NCBI RefSeq assembly: GCF_000485595.1
Contig: NW_014577112.1
Location: 237,879-277,487, forward strand
Direction: 5' to 3'
DNA length: 39,609 nucleotides
DNA from: Priapulus caudatus
Taxonomy: Eukaryota; Priapulida; Priapulimorpha; Priapulimorphida; Priapulidae
Made by a program: the position numbers and the translations under genes. The notes below the pieces were generated by a model that saw nothing but the letters and a program-made list of their open reading frames with translations, did not search any database and was not told the origin of the DNA. This document shows, piece after piece, positions 25,140-34,505 of this stretch (positions are counted from its first letter, which is position 1; the number at the start of each line of letters is the position of its first letter).

Positions 25140-25715
25140 GCTCTACCGGCTGCAGTTCTTTCTGTCGCGATCATCTTTTTTTTTCAATATTTCGCAATGG
25201 AAGGCTGCGTACCGTAAAGGAATACGGCTATCGTTTTTGGTGTGGGCGCCGATCGTCATCGGTTGTCATTTCCGCGTAACAACATTTTTTGTCGAAATAC
25301 TCTAGAACCTGTAACTTCTGCCACTTTTTACCGGATTTGTCATGAAATTTATATTTAAATTTATATTTAATTTAAATTTAAAAAATTATTAAAAATAAAA
25401 ATTTTTAATTTAATATTTGTATTTAAAAATTCTGTATTTTAAATTTTATATTTAAATTTATGATTGTCATCAAATATATATATCTATACTACATATAATA
25501 TATAAATATATTATGGACTGTTATTCGGCCCTGTGTGCCAATTTCATGACAAATCGTGTTAAAAACACGCCACAAGTTACAGGCGTTCTACAATATCTTC
25601 CACTAAATGTTGTTATCCATGCCAACGATAACTCCGGCCCACACCAAAACTAATTGGGCTGTCTTCGCTTTACCATAACGCACTCTTTCAATACCAAATT
25701 GAAGATGATTTCGAA
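25140..25715. repeat. Large imperfect inverted repeat (foldback-like), arms about 170 bp
   Basis: The sequence from about 25140 to 25350 matches the reverse complement of about 25535 to 25715. Shared stretches include GGTGTGGGC, TAACAACATTT, CTGTAACTT and GATTTGTCATGAAATT. The 180-bp centre is extremely AT-rich (TTTAAATTTATATTT repeats). No transposase-like frame is seen, so this looks like a non-autonomous foldback element or a head-to-head pair of repeat units. Confidence 0.7.
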
Positions 25716-26115
25716 TCGCGGTAAAAACTGCCACCAGGTCAGGGTTCCTGGGCGACTTTTATTTCACCTTTACCTTGACCTTGAATCATATTTTCATATA
25801 TAACTCCGGCCCCTAAATGTTGACCTAGTTTTTGTGACCAAACTTGGTTCATACTTACACTCTTGGGGAAGAAGGCTGGCCAGCGTACCAAAACCAGGGT
25901 CACTGCGACCTTTATTTGACCTTTTTACCTTGACCTTGATCATATTTCCCTTTCGCTCTCTTAACTCAGCCCTAATTGGACCTAGGCGACCAACTTGCGT
26001 ATGCTTACACATCTTGGGGGAGAATGGTCTGCTCGCATACAAAACCCACTGCCTTGACCTTCAGTTAGACATTCACCGTCGACTTACATTTCCTCTTCGG
26101 CCTCCTAGGTAAACC
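25629..26115. repeat. Degenerate ~165-bp tandem repeat, three units
   Basis: Units start with TAACTCCGGCCC at 25629 and 25800 and with TAACTCAGCCC at 25961. Each carries ACCTTTATTT or TTTATTTCACC, then ACCTTGACCTTGA. The first unit is also one arm of the inverted repeat at 25140-25715, so the two structures belong to one repeat family. Confidence 0.7.
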
Positions 26116-27125
26116 AGATTCCATATACTTGCACATTCTGAGCGCACACGCGTCTGGCAAACCTTTGTCTTTTGCGACGTTATTTAACTTTACCTGCCTT
26201 TCTACGTCCTTACATATTCCATTTATACTAGATCACCGGGGAATACATGTAGTTGGCGACAACTGCCTCGTTTTCTAGTTTTTTTAATCTATTTGATTAT
26301 TTTTATATTATTTTTTAATCGGGGTTCGCGCCTGCCCAATAATATCTGCCGGATTATATAATAATTCGACTCCACAATATATGGCCACACGCGTTCGTGT
26401 ACCTTTCGACGAAAAAGGCGCTAGATTTCATACTCGATTCTATTCAACTTTGTCGATTCGGCTATAGCCTCGGATTGGTAATTATAGCTCGCAGGTCTAA
26501 GGTGCTCATCAACGTGCATGCCACGAAGCGCTCGCTGCGTATCGGGTGGGCGGTATGCCTTGCCCAATATACACGTGTGTTCGACGGAGGGAGCATGTGA
26601 TCATTGAATTTACAAACGTTGGGGGGAAGCAGCGTGGTCTCTCGAAAAAAATGCCTACGAAAACCTCCTCGTGGTGTTTATATTATGATCAGTTTCGAGT
26701 TAGTTGTTCATGCCACCGCTTCCTGCCAGCCTTTCTGCTGCTACTCCATGCACCAAATACGGAGTCAATCGTCAATGTGTGTGGACTTCGAACGCTTGGT
26801 CGCGAACGCTGCACTATTCGCGTAAGGAACAACACGAAGGCCCTATACATTTAACGAGTGGCTTAGTCTAATTATCAACTGCTGCACGTATGACATCGAA
26901 CGATTACAATGGGCGCGGGCGCGCATAAATCACAACTGATAGGACAGACATAACGGAGAACCGTTTGCTTTGCTGTATTCACGCCCTTTTGCCGACATAT
27001 CGGTCGTCTCGTGGCAGTTGCGAACGTCAACTTCTACCTAGATAACTTTTTACTGTTATCCCAAGGCCACATTCAGTAACGTGTAGGGAAGCGCACGCGT
27101 CGGGCGCGGCTGTCTCTCTATTCAG
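26116..27125. other. Unique sequence with no gene seen
   Basis: Mixed sequence upstream of SLC17 copy A. Short open frames on both strands lack domains. The 3' end (GTCTCTCTATTCAG at 27112-27125) is a plausible splice acceptor for the copy A first exon. Confidence 0.4.
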
Positions 27126-27179
27126 GTGAAAGCGTGCAAGCGAAAACAACGGCGTACAGCAGGTGCATAGGGCAGCCAG

Positions 27180-27420
27180 TATACTATATATATATAATTA
27201 GAGAGTGTTGTGTTGTGTCTGCTAAGAGAGAAAGAGGAGAGAAGAGTTGATAAATAGAGTGTAGAAATGAGAAGAGAAGAGAGATGAGAGCAAGAGAGAG
27301 AACGAGAGAGCAGATGCATGAGACAGAGAGAGAGATTGAGAGAGTTGAGAGAGAGAAGAAGAGAGAGAGATGAGGAGTAGAGAGAGAAAGACAGCTCAGA
27401 AAGACAGAACGAGGCAGACA
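27180..27420. repeat. GA-rich degenerate microsatellite in the copy A leader
   Basis: Purine-rich GAGAGA sequence inside the region that in copy B is a short uninterrupted leader. It looks like an expansion or insertion specific to copy A. Confidence 0.75.
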
Positions 27421-27546
27421 GATGCAAGACGCGCGAGTGACGGAAGACGTAGCGCACAGCCGGGACAGATTGCTGTTTATATTTACGTACGGTCCCGCTC
27501 TGGACTGTGAGGGACTCAGAACGGGTCTGGCGATATAAACGGTGGC

Positions 27547-27651
27547 ATTGAATCGTCATCTTGCTCGCTCCTCACGGAGGCCAAGACAGTCTGCGATCAT
27601 ACACAGTCCGCGCTCCGTCATAGACGCCGAGTGGAATTCAGCTTGTATCAT
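27547..27651 (+). pseudogene. SLC17 copy A, first coding exon (degenerate)
   Basis: Aligns with copy B 30074-30182, best across ATCATACACAGTCCGCGCTC (27596-27615), which differs from copy B by two bases. The start codon is ATT instead of ATG. The reading frame equivalent to copy B is reached only after an indel. Splicing at the good donor GTAAGT (27652) gives the wrong phase for the next exon; a weaker GT seven bases earlier (27645) would restore phase 1. No in-frame upstream ATG is present before a TAA stop. Confidence 0.6.
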
Positions 27652-27741
27652 GTAAGTCTGCTGGCAGAACGCATATACTCTATCCATTGTATCATGTATC
27701 TATTGCCAATTATACCTTAAGATATTAGTGCCTACTCTTCT

Positions 27742-28124
27742 GTGGACCAAGATTTCCTTTGGTTTAAAATATGCCCCCGCGACATGGCCATGACGATCAA
27801 TGGCGATCAACAAAGGAAGTTCGTGGAATGGAATTTTGACCCTTGCTCACGGAGGCCACGAACAGCCACTCCGATGGCTGGTGTGTGTGTGTTGTGCGTA
27901 GTGCGTGTTGCGGTGTGCGTGCGCGCGGCCGTGTTTGTCTGTGTTATGGTGTGTGTCTGTGTATGTGTGTGTACGTGCGTCTTGCGCGCTTCACCAATGC
28001 ACTCTCCATGCACCTCGACCCGCGTAGAAGAGTAACTGATCATATTATATATGTCTTATTTGCCGCCAAACAAGTCATTATAATTTACTTTAGTTTCTAG
28101 GCTGTGTGCGAGTTACGGGGCAAC
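27742..28124. other. Copy A intron 1, with a GTGT-rich tract
   Basis: Part of the intron between the first exon and the TM1 exon. A GT/GTGC microsatellite lies at about 27879-27980. A 97-residue open frame here ends in repeat translation and is not supported. Confidence 0.5.
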
Positions 28125-28149
28125 NNNNNNNNNNNNNNNNNNNNNNNNN
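28125..28149. other. 25-N assembly gap
   Basis: Twenty-five Ns inside the first intron of copy A, next to highly AT-rich sequence (28150-28480) that includes a TATATA palindrome. True length unknown. Confidence 0.97.
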
Positions 28150-28655
28150 TTTATAGATATCATATATATATATATGATATATATATAATTATATATATAT
28201 AATAAATATCTATATTAATTATATTAATATACAAAAAAAAGAAATAGAAAACGCAAGCGTTGTTATATTAGCAGAGAACGTTACATAACTCACTCAAATT
28301 AGAATAAATTGCTATATATAAATATTTATTAATAATGATATAGTAATAAATAATCTAATTAGCAACAATATCTGTAAATAAATTTTAGGAATATTTTTAT
28401 TAAATATTTATTAACATATGGTATAATAAATAGTTTGATATCAGTATATCATTATAATAATATAATAAATTGCTCCATACATAGTTATTTGAATAAGGAG
28501 TGGAGGGGCAAATCGATAAATTGAGATGAAGAGGAGAAAATAATTAAGGTACGATGTTGTCTCTCTTCTCTCACCTTCTCCTTATATTGCTGAATTTTTC
28601 CCAACTAATTCCATCTCTCTCTTTCTTATATCTGCTATCTCTATATTCGCCGCAG

Positions 28656-28882
28656 ATCCTCTCTGGGGTTCTCAGCGCATGATCCTCGCAGTCATCGGTT
28701 TCTTCGGATTTGTCAACCTGTATGCTCTGCGCATCAACCTCAGCGTTGCTCTCGTCTGCATGGTTAACTACACGGCCATCGACATGGCCTCACAAAATGG
28801 GAATACGTCGGACTTCCATACGTCAGCAGCTGACGTTGACAAGTGCGGAAGTGGAGGAACAGAAGACAAAGGAGACTCAGAG
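28656..28882 (+). CDS. SLC17-like: SLC17 transporter copy A, TM1 and first-loop exon
   Basis: 227 nt, entered in phase 1 after the acceptor TTCGCCGCAG and left in phase 0 before GTCATG, a poor donor compared with GTGATG in copy B. The translation starts P-L-W-G-S-Q-R-M and continues with a hydrophobic segment ending YALRINLSVALVCMVNYTA. The Y-A-L-R-x-N-L-S-V-A block with its arginine is the SLC17 TM1 signature. After TM1 comes a hydrophilic loop of about 30 residues with two potential N-glycosylation sites (NYT and NTS) and one Cys, which by family topology faces the lumen or the outside. Copy A could start translation here at ATG 28679. TM1 is nearly the same as copy B, but the loop is very different. 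Confidence 0.85.
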
Positions 28883-29070
28883 GTCATGCGCGTTCCAAAT
28901 GAACATTCCGTTTGTCCCGCTAATATATTTATGTAGGTGTGTGGGAGCGAAAGCGCTAGTAACCGCTAGCACCAGTGCATGACGAATCATGACGAGATTT
29001 CCAGATTTTATAGAGATAGATTGTCGATTGGCGCTATATAGATTGGTAACATGCGTTGCATCTCACCTAG

Positions 29071-29304
29071 GATGGCCCGTTCCTGTGGGACAAGCAACAG
29101 CAAGGCTTGATTCTGGGTTCGTTCTTCTGGGGCTACCTGGTGACGCAGATTCCCGGTGGCTGGATCTCTGAGCGCTACGGAGGGAAGCGAGTGTTCGGTT
29201 ACGCCATGCTACTGACGGCCATTGCCACGTTGCTCACACCTCTCGGTGCCCGTAAGCATTGGATGTTGCTGGTATTCCTGCGCATCGTGCAAGGTCTGGG
29301 AGAG
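29071..29304 (+). CDS. SLC17-like: SLC17 transporter copy A, TM2-TM3 exon
   Basis: 234 nt, phase 0 in and out, acceptor CTCACCTAG, donor GTGCGC. Encodes D-G-P-F-L-W-D-K-Q-Q-Q-G then the family block GSFFWGYLVTQIPGGW, followed by SERYGGKRVFG. The latter is the major-facilitator signature motif A between TM2 and TM3. The exon ends LRIVQGLGE, the start of TM4. It differs from the copy B exon (34506-34739) at only four bases, with one amino-acid change (Pro to Ala at residue 3). The 30 bp of intron just upstream are also conserved between the copies. Confidence 0.93.
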
Positions 29305-29398
29305 GTGCGCAATGTAGTCTGCCGTACGCACTGCCGTTCATGGAAAGATAGGATCGTGTAGAATTATCGATATATTAAGAGTTTAGTTAATTACATAG

Positions 29399-29433
29399 GG
29401 AGTGAATAAATAAAAACCGTTTTTATTCACTCC
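29399..29433. repeat. Intronic hairpin (copy A, intron TM3-TM4)
   Basis: GGAGTGAATAAA (29399-29410) pairs perfectly with TTTATTCACTCC (29422-29433). A related hairpin sits in the same intron of copy B (35084-35122). Confidence 0.85.
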
Positions 29434-29561
29434 TAATTATAATAATATAAAATACATAATTATTTATTATGATATGTAACTATGGATCCATAAAGGAACA
29501 TTGTGAATATAACTAGCCTGTAAAGACGCATGTGTTACATATGGCGTCGTTCTGTTGCTAG

Positions 29562-29649
29562 GGTGCCGTGTTCCCAGCCATGCACACAATTTGGTCGCAT
29601 TGGGCACCACCGCTAGAGAGGAGTAAACTTGTGGGCTTCACTTATGCCG
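29562..29649 (+). CDS. SLC17-like: SLC17 transporter copy A, TM4 exon
   Basis: 88 nt, entered in phase 0 after TTGCTAG and left in phase 1 before GTGAGT. Encodes [20 protein letters not shown] then [10 protein letters not shown], directly continuing the GLGE end of the previous exon. The [11 protein letters not shown] and S-Y/T-A-G elements are typical of sialin and its relatives. About 30 bp of the downstream intron is shared with copy B and then the sequences diverge. No following exon for TM5 is seen before copy B begins. Confidence 0.92.
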
Positions 29650-29957
29650 GTGAGTCTCTGATGGGTGCCTTATCACATACCTATACAATTTTGCGACTTG
29701 TTTAGGACTGCCACGATGGTGGTATTTCTGATAAAAGTGTATAATTTTACTGGTTTTTCAGACGCGAGATCGTTGCGTGTGTGGTCGGTGCACGGTAAAC
29801 TTACACGGGACAGAAGCAGCGCCGTATATGTTATACGCCTAGGGGTGAGTTCACGCTAGTCGGTGCGTCCGGCTACGCGTACTCAACATACACATTTCCT
29901 ACAATCATTTTCACACCAAATTCAGATTATTTAAATTCTCTCTCTATTTTTTTTCAG

Positions 29958-30182
29958 CTGAAATTGCGAGCGAAAACTACCGCATACAGAGGTGCGCGTG
30001 TGGACGGTGAGTGGAGCAATTGAAGCCAACAGGACGTGAGAAAGAGAACGGGTTCGGCACACGCGCTGCGGATATGGAGTCGTCTGCAAGCTCCGCACAA
30101 CCAGCCGAAACACGCCGTAGATCGTCTGCGGTCATACACAGCCCGCGCTCCGTCATGGACGCCGAGGGAAATGTCAGCTACT
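29958..30182 (+). CDS. SLC17-like: SLC17 transporter copy B, first coding exon (leader plus N-terminus)
   Basis: The exon probably begins after TTTTTTTTCAG (ending 29957), because the sequence just downstream is shared with copy A after its own acceptor at 27125. Coding starts at ATG 30074 and runs 36 codons plus one base to the strong donor GTAAGT at 30183. It encodes a hydrophilic, Ser/Ala/Arg-rich N-terminal tail starting M-E-S-S-A-S-S-A-Q-P, as expected for the cytosolic tail before TM1. The dangling T joins AT of the TM1 exon to make a Tyr codon, so the phase is right. This start is chosen because it is the first ATG in the frame that joins correctly. Confidence 0.7.
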
Positions 30183-30303
30183 GTAAGTATATACACACTC
30201 ACTGTGGTGGTGAGCGAGAGGTTAACACCCTCTCGATGGGGTTGTGGCGAATGCTTGATGAGTTCGGATCGGGCAAGGTGTAGGGTGCCCCCCTCCCCTA
30301 TAT

Positions 30304-30330
30304 ACCCCCCTATATGGGCGTAAGGGGGGT
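30304..30330. repeat. C/G hairpin in copy B intron 1
   Basis: ACCCCCC (30304-30310) pairs with GGGGGGT (30324-30330) across a 13-base loop. Confidence 0.6.
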
Positions 30331-30339
30331 AGAGCTATG

Positions 30340-31438
30340 ATAAGGAGAAGATCATAGTTACCCGGCGAGATACGTCATGTCCACGCTTGCCTTAACGGTA
30401 AACCCGCATAATTCTACCCTTATCATACACTTGGCCTGACCTGAAACTGCTATAGTGTTCTTTGGCTAGTTGGTTCCGTTAAATTCCTGCAGGGTTTCCA
30501 TATCAATCTGTTTCTTTGCAATTAATTAGACTGAATTATAGCCTAGATTATATAAGGTGTAAGCGCGTAGTTTACGCAACTTATAGGCTGCTACGTTACA
30601 TTGCGCCATGACCACTATATTAGTTGCAAAAGATAGTTGCAAATGTCTACACAATTCGGCTTTCGTCCGGAAGAGGTAGCGACGAGTGGTACCGGCAATA
30701 ATTAATAAGTAAACTTCGGCAAGCTTGCATGGTTAAACAGCAGCAAAGAGGCGGCCATATTGCCATTGCTCTCACAGTGTCTGCTATAGGTCTATTATGG
30801 CTCTTGGTTGAGGTAGAGGCGTAAGATGTGAGAAGTTAGTCGGAAAGTCGCCACGAGGTGCCTTGGAGTTGCTTAGCCTCGATAGCATTAGTAGATCATT
30901 TAACAAGTAACCAGAACAGAACACCTGTTTATTTCAGCTGTTCAGCTCTTGAGTGAGCTTTGCCGAGAGTGTCAACTATTCGCACTCTCTATACGGTAAA
31001 CTGCTGTATAGCGCGTTTATAAAAGAAATAGCATATGGCAGAAAAACACATGCCTCAAGGAGCAGTAATTTATTAATGACGTTATCGAATACTACGGCAC
31101 GAAGCCAATACATGAGAGCCTTGTGAGGGAATGAAACGTATATTAATAAAATCAGGAGTCTAACTTTTTACATATGAGATGTATCAGATTGTAAGGGAAA
31201 GAAAATCCTGATTGTATTAAGCGAAACACGAAAGATGGGAGACGGAGAGGAACTTTTACGCTACGTACGTATGACTATTTCATATTCATGCTATGTCCTA
31301 TTCTATTCTATTGCGTACTTGACTCGATCTATGTTCATTATTATTTACTCGATATCAGCTGTTTACGTTGCAAAATATGCTATGATTATCCATGACGTCA
31401 GCGAGAATAAACGAAAAAATCCATGAATGTGATCGAAT
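30340..31438. other. Copy B intron 1, unique part with no other feature seen
   Basis: Mixed sequence between the first and TM1 exons of copy B. I see no exon or RNA gene. Confidence 0.4.
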
Positions 31439-31446
31439 GCCTCACG

Positions 31447-31797
31447 CACAGGCACTTGGAGCGTTTCAATGAAAAAAAGGTAAATAAACACAAAATGTAT
31501 TTACTACCAAAATCTTGATGTTTCTCTACTCTCTTTCGCCTATTATTGCCGATAATTTCCTGTAAATGCCGTTCAAATGCTCCTCTACAACAAACAAGTA
31601 GGCCTACACCGCACGCACGGCGCTGTGCACAAACAACAAGAATATTGAGATCGAACTCTAATATGAGCGGCATTTACAGGAAGTTATCGTCAATTATAGG
31701 CGAAAAGGAGTAGAGAAACACATTAAGACTTTGGTAGTAAATACATTTCGTGTTTATTTACCATTATTTTACTATTGAAACGCTCCAAGTGCTTGTG
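31447..31797. mobile_element. hAT-type MITE (351 bp) with long terminal inverted repeats
   Basis: Terminal inverted repeats of about 125 bp (31447-31570 and 31669-31797). The outer ends read CACAGGCACTTGGAGCG and, on the other strand, CACAAGCACTTGGAGCG. The element is flanked by a perfect 8-bp direct repeat GCCTCACG (31439-31446 and 31798-31805). An 8-bp target duplication together with ends beginning CA is characteristic of the hAT superfamily. The centre is about 100 bp with no transposase frame, so it is non-autonomous. The arms differ at several positions, which indicates some age. Confidence 0.88.
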
Positions 31798-32013
31798 GCC
31801 TCACGAACAAACATTTGATATTCAACACTCGACCGTACACCGGATCCCTACTATAGCTGGCACTATAGATGGCCAATTACATTATACATACATTATAAAT
31901 ACATTATGAAAACTCTAGACACGTTTTCCCCGCGTAGACACGTATTGACTGTAGAATGTGCTGCAAAAAGTGGCCGGCTGTAAAGTAAAGACGCTACAGA
32001 TACACTTTACTAA

Positions 32014-32075
32014 GGCAGATAAGGTCTATGTTCCCCTGACCTCTGTTTGACCTGGCTCGTTTAGCTATTTCTGAC

Positions 32076-32106
<31 letters not shown>

Positions 32107-32560
32107 TACTAGACGCACTCAGAGAGCACAGACCTCCGCCAAGGCAGCTGAATCTTCTCAATGTGAAATTTTTATTAATTAATTAATTAATTAAGTGGAA
32201 AAATTAATTAATTAATTAATTAATTAAATAATTAATTGGATCCGGATTGAGTGCGAGCGTGCAGGTGGGGGAGGACTGTGGTTGCCCCTTAGCTGTGGTT
32301 GGCTGTTTGTAAGTCTACAGCCAGCGCACCTAGCGGAAGTGGAACTGAAACATGACATGTAACAAACCCACAAACCCACAACACACAAACCAGCACTCAA
32401 ACACACGCCGCGTGAAAACATAACCCCCGTCAAGCCCCTGGCGAAGGTAATAATATATAATATAGATATAGGGTTTAGGGTTAGGGTAGTTAGGGTTAGT
32501 CAGAAATAGACTAAACGAGCCAGGTCAAACAGAGGTCCAGGGACATAGACCCTATACGAG
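32014..32560. mobile_element. Composite inverted-repeat element with internal telomeric and TTAA repeats
   Basis: Arms 32021-32078 and 32496-32552 are inverted copies sharing GACCTCTGTTTGACCTGGCT and CGTTTAG plus TATTTCTGACTAA. A 9-bp direct repeat CTTTACTAA flanks it (32005-32013 and 32561-32569) and may be the target-site duplication. Inside are an (AT)n run (about 32079-32106), a (TTAA)n double tract (about 32166-32226), GGATCCGGAT and a TTAGGG-type tract (32471-32500). No coding frame. The element superfamily is not certain. Confidence 0.6.
32471..32500 (+). repeat. Telomere-like TTAGGG tract inside the composite element
   Basis: Imperfect GTTTAGGG, GTTAGGG and TTAGGG units at the inner edge of the right arm. 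Confidence 0.75.
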
Positions 32561-32569
32561 CTTTACTAA

Positions 32570-33350
32570 AGCGCCTATTATTTTTAGCACCATTGCAAGA
32601 GCCGGCGAGAAAAGCAGATAGGGTCACTCTCTGGTAAAACTCTGCCAGGGTAGCCCCTTCCGCTCACGCTATAGTAGCTATAGGATAGCGGGAAGCAAAA
32701 AGGCCTACAACGGTAGAAACTCGCGGACTCTGTCTCGGCGAAAACTCGTAACGTGCATAGTGAAGGACTCATAATATTGTTTTTTGACGCGATTTCTCCC
32801 TGAAGTCATTTACCATCTACAGTGAAGGCGCGAGAGCGTCGTATACATAATACGCAAATATATACAGTAGTGGATTTATAGCGGAAACGCTACCATATCG
32901 AACCAAAACTGTTTTTCACGATACTGTGCTTTTCTAAAAGTAAATTTCTGACACAGTATTTATGACACAGTATTATGACACAGTATTTATGACACAGCGC
33001 CGAGAAGCACGTACGCGCGTAATGCACGTCGCGAAAAATTTTCACATTCGCGGACATACGCGTATATCATGTAAGCAAGAAGTGAAAACTAGTTTGGTGA
33101 TAACCGCTTTACATGTGGCTTTATTTTCGCTGTATATACCTATTACGTCACCGTCGCGTGTACCTTCATGCAACGCGACACTTGTATTTTGTTGGGTGTG
33201 ATCAACAGGTTGAAGCTCGTAAGGCACCTGATTAATTATTAACAGACTCTAGGGCGCGCCGTGCGTTTATCGTAAATAATATAAGCGCTACATTCGTTGT
33301 TACTTTCCTCGTGTATATCATATCATTCACATCATACATAATTATCATTA
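32570..33350. other. Copy B intron 1, with a short ACACAGTATTTATG repeat
   Basis: A small direct repeat (GACACAGTATTTATGACACAG, cut across 32950-32998) is the only structure I see here. No exon is supported. Confidence 0.4.
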
Positions 33351-33351
33351 T

Positions 33352-33735
33352 CATACACTCGTGCGGTGGGTCCGTCCTGGCTCCAGATTGAACGTATGTT
33401 TTCGGGCCGAAGAAAATTTTTCTTGGAGGCAACGGCGACCGACGTGCGAGCGTTATTTGCAATGCACATTATAATTCGTGGGAACCCAGGGCATGATGCT
33501 GGGAGCAAAGCTGAATATTATAGATCGCATTTTACCATGCACACGTGCGCGTCGGTCCGTCCAGCTTCGCTAGTTTTAAACGTATAAGATCGGCCGAAGA
33601 AGAAATATAGTCTTGGCAGTTTAACGGCGACCGACGCTGTGCCGTGCGCGCCATTTTCATATTACATTAGCATAGGGTGGGAAGTCTGGACGCGGGATGC
33701 GATGCTTGCGAAGCAAAGCTTAATGTTGTAGAATT
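33352..33735. repeat. Degenerate ~190-bp direct repeat, two units
   Basis: Unit 1 (about 33352-33533) and unit 2 (about 33534-33735) share GGTCCGTCC, AACGTAT, GGCCGAAGAA, TCTTGG, GGCGACCGACG and AGCAAAGCTTAAT/AGCAAAGCTGAAT in the same order. Confidence 0.65.
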
Positions 33736-33741
33736 GAATTT

Positions 33742-33780
33742 TATCAGGAGTAATAGATCTATTCTTATTCACTCCTGATA
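33742..33780. repeat. Intronic hairpin (copy B, intron 1)
   Basis: TATCAGGAGT (33742-33751) pairs with ACTCCTGATA (33771-33780). The right arm continues TTATTCACTCC, the same motif as the hairpin at 29399-29433. Confidence 0.8.
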
Positions 33781-33888
33781 TAATATTAATGCTCATGATA
33801 GCATGTATGTTCATGTTATTGAATAATAAAGCGAAAATGCATCAATACTACGTGATTTATCTATTTACGACATGTAAACGTCTCTATG

Positions 33889-34005
33889 TTCGCCGCAGAT
33901 CCTAATTCCATCTGTCTCTCTCGCGCTCGCTCTTTCTCTCTCTTCTCTCTCTCGTCTCTCTCTTCATTCTCTCTCTCTTTCTCCTACTGCTCTCTCTTTC
34001 TCTCC
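33889..34005 (+). repeat. Duplicated splice-acceptor sequence followed by a CT tract
   Basis: TTCGCCGCAGATCCT at 33889-33903 is identical to the real acceptor and exon start at 34034-34048. A CT-rich tract follows. Use of this decoy AG would add 145 nt and shift the frame. Confidence 0.75.
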
Positions 34006-34043
34006 ATTGGGGGTTATATCTATTATCTCTATATTCGCCGCAG

Positions 34044-34267
34044 ATCCTCTCTGCTGTTCTCAGCGCATGATCCTCGCAGTCGTCGGTTTCTTCGGATTTC
34101 TCAACCTGTATGCTCTGCGCATCAACCTCAGCGTGGGTCTCGTCTGCATGGTTAACTACACGGCCATCGACATGGCCTCACACTCCGAGAACCTGTCAGC
34201 GCTTTATGTGCCAATCGACGATGGCGAATGTGCCAATGGAGAAACAGACGACAAAGGAGAGTCAGAG
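34044..34267 (+). CDS. SLC17-like: SLC17 transporter copy B, TM1 and first-loop exon
   Basis: 224 nt, phase 1 in, phase 0 out, acceptor TTCGCCGCAG, donor GTGATG. Encodes P-L-C-C-S-Q-R-M then TM1, ending YALRINLSVGLVCMVNYTA, with the family arginine retained. The loop that follows (about 30 residues, rich in Asp and Glu, potential sites NYT and NLS, one Cys) is one codon shorter than in copy A and matches it poorly, although the bases before and after it are nearly identical. W-G in copy A is C-C here. Confidence 0.88.
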
Positions 34268-34505
34268 GTGATGCGCGTTGTATATATGTGTTATATCGAG
34301 AACTTACCATTCGCCATGCCATTCATTTATTCATTTACATTATTTATTTATTCATTTATGCATGCATTCATTCATTCATTCATTCATTCATTCATATATG
34401 TACATATTATTTATAACATCTGGTGCCACTAGAACCCCCATGCTCTTTGATGGCGATGCGCAATGGATCTTTATAGATTGGTAACATGCGTTGCATCTCC
34501 CCTAG
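34268..34505. repeat. Short intron with an (ATTC)n microsatellite
   Basis: The intron between the TM1 and TM2-3 exons. It has TTATTCAT and (ATTC)n repeats at about 34325-34395. The last 30 bp match copy A. Confidence 0.8.

Larger units (their letters stand above)
27126..29649 (+). pseudogene. SLC17 (sialin-like) transporter, tandem copy A, 5' half only
   Basis: Four exons homologous to copy B (29958-35275). The exons for TM1, TM2-3 and TM4 are open and have canonical splice sites with phases 1-0-0-1. The first exon is damaged: the base triplet matching the copy B ATG reads ATT (27547-27549), the in-frame internal ATG of copy B reads ATA, a purine-rich insertion lies in the 5' leader (about 27181-27420), and the strong GTAAGT donor is shifted so that it breaks the frame. 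The equivalent of TM5-TM12 is absent: the next recognisable sequence downstream is the first exon of copy B. It is either a decaying partial paralogue or an alternative 5' cassette with its own start in the TM1 exon (ATG 28679). SLC17 proteins are major facilitator carriers for organic anions, sialic acid, glutamate or phosphate. Confidence 0.7.

Noticed and set aside
33886-34155. An 89-residue frame overlapping the copy B TM1 exon
   Set aside because: It reads the TM1 exon in the wrong frame and the rest is a CT repeat translation.
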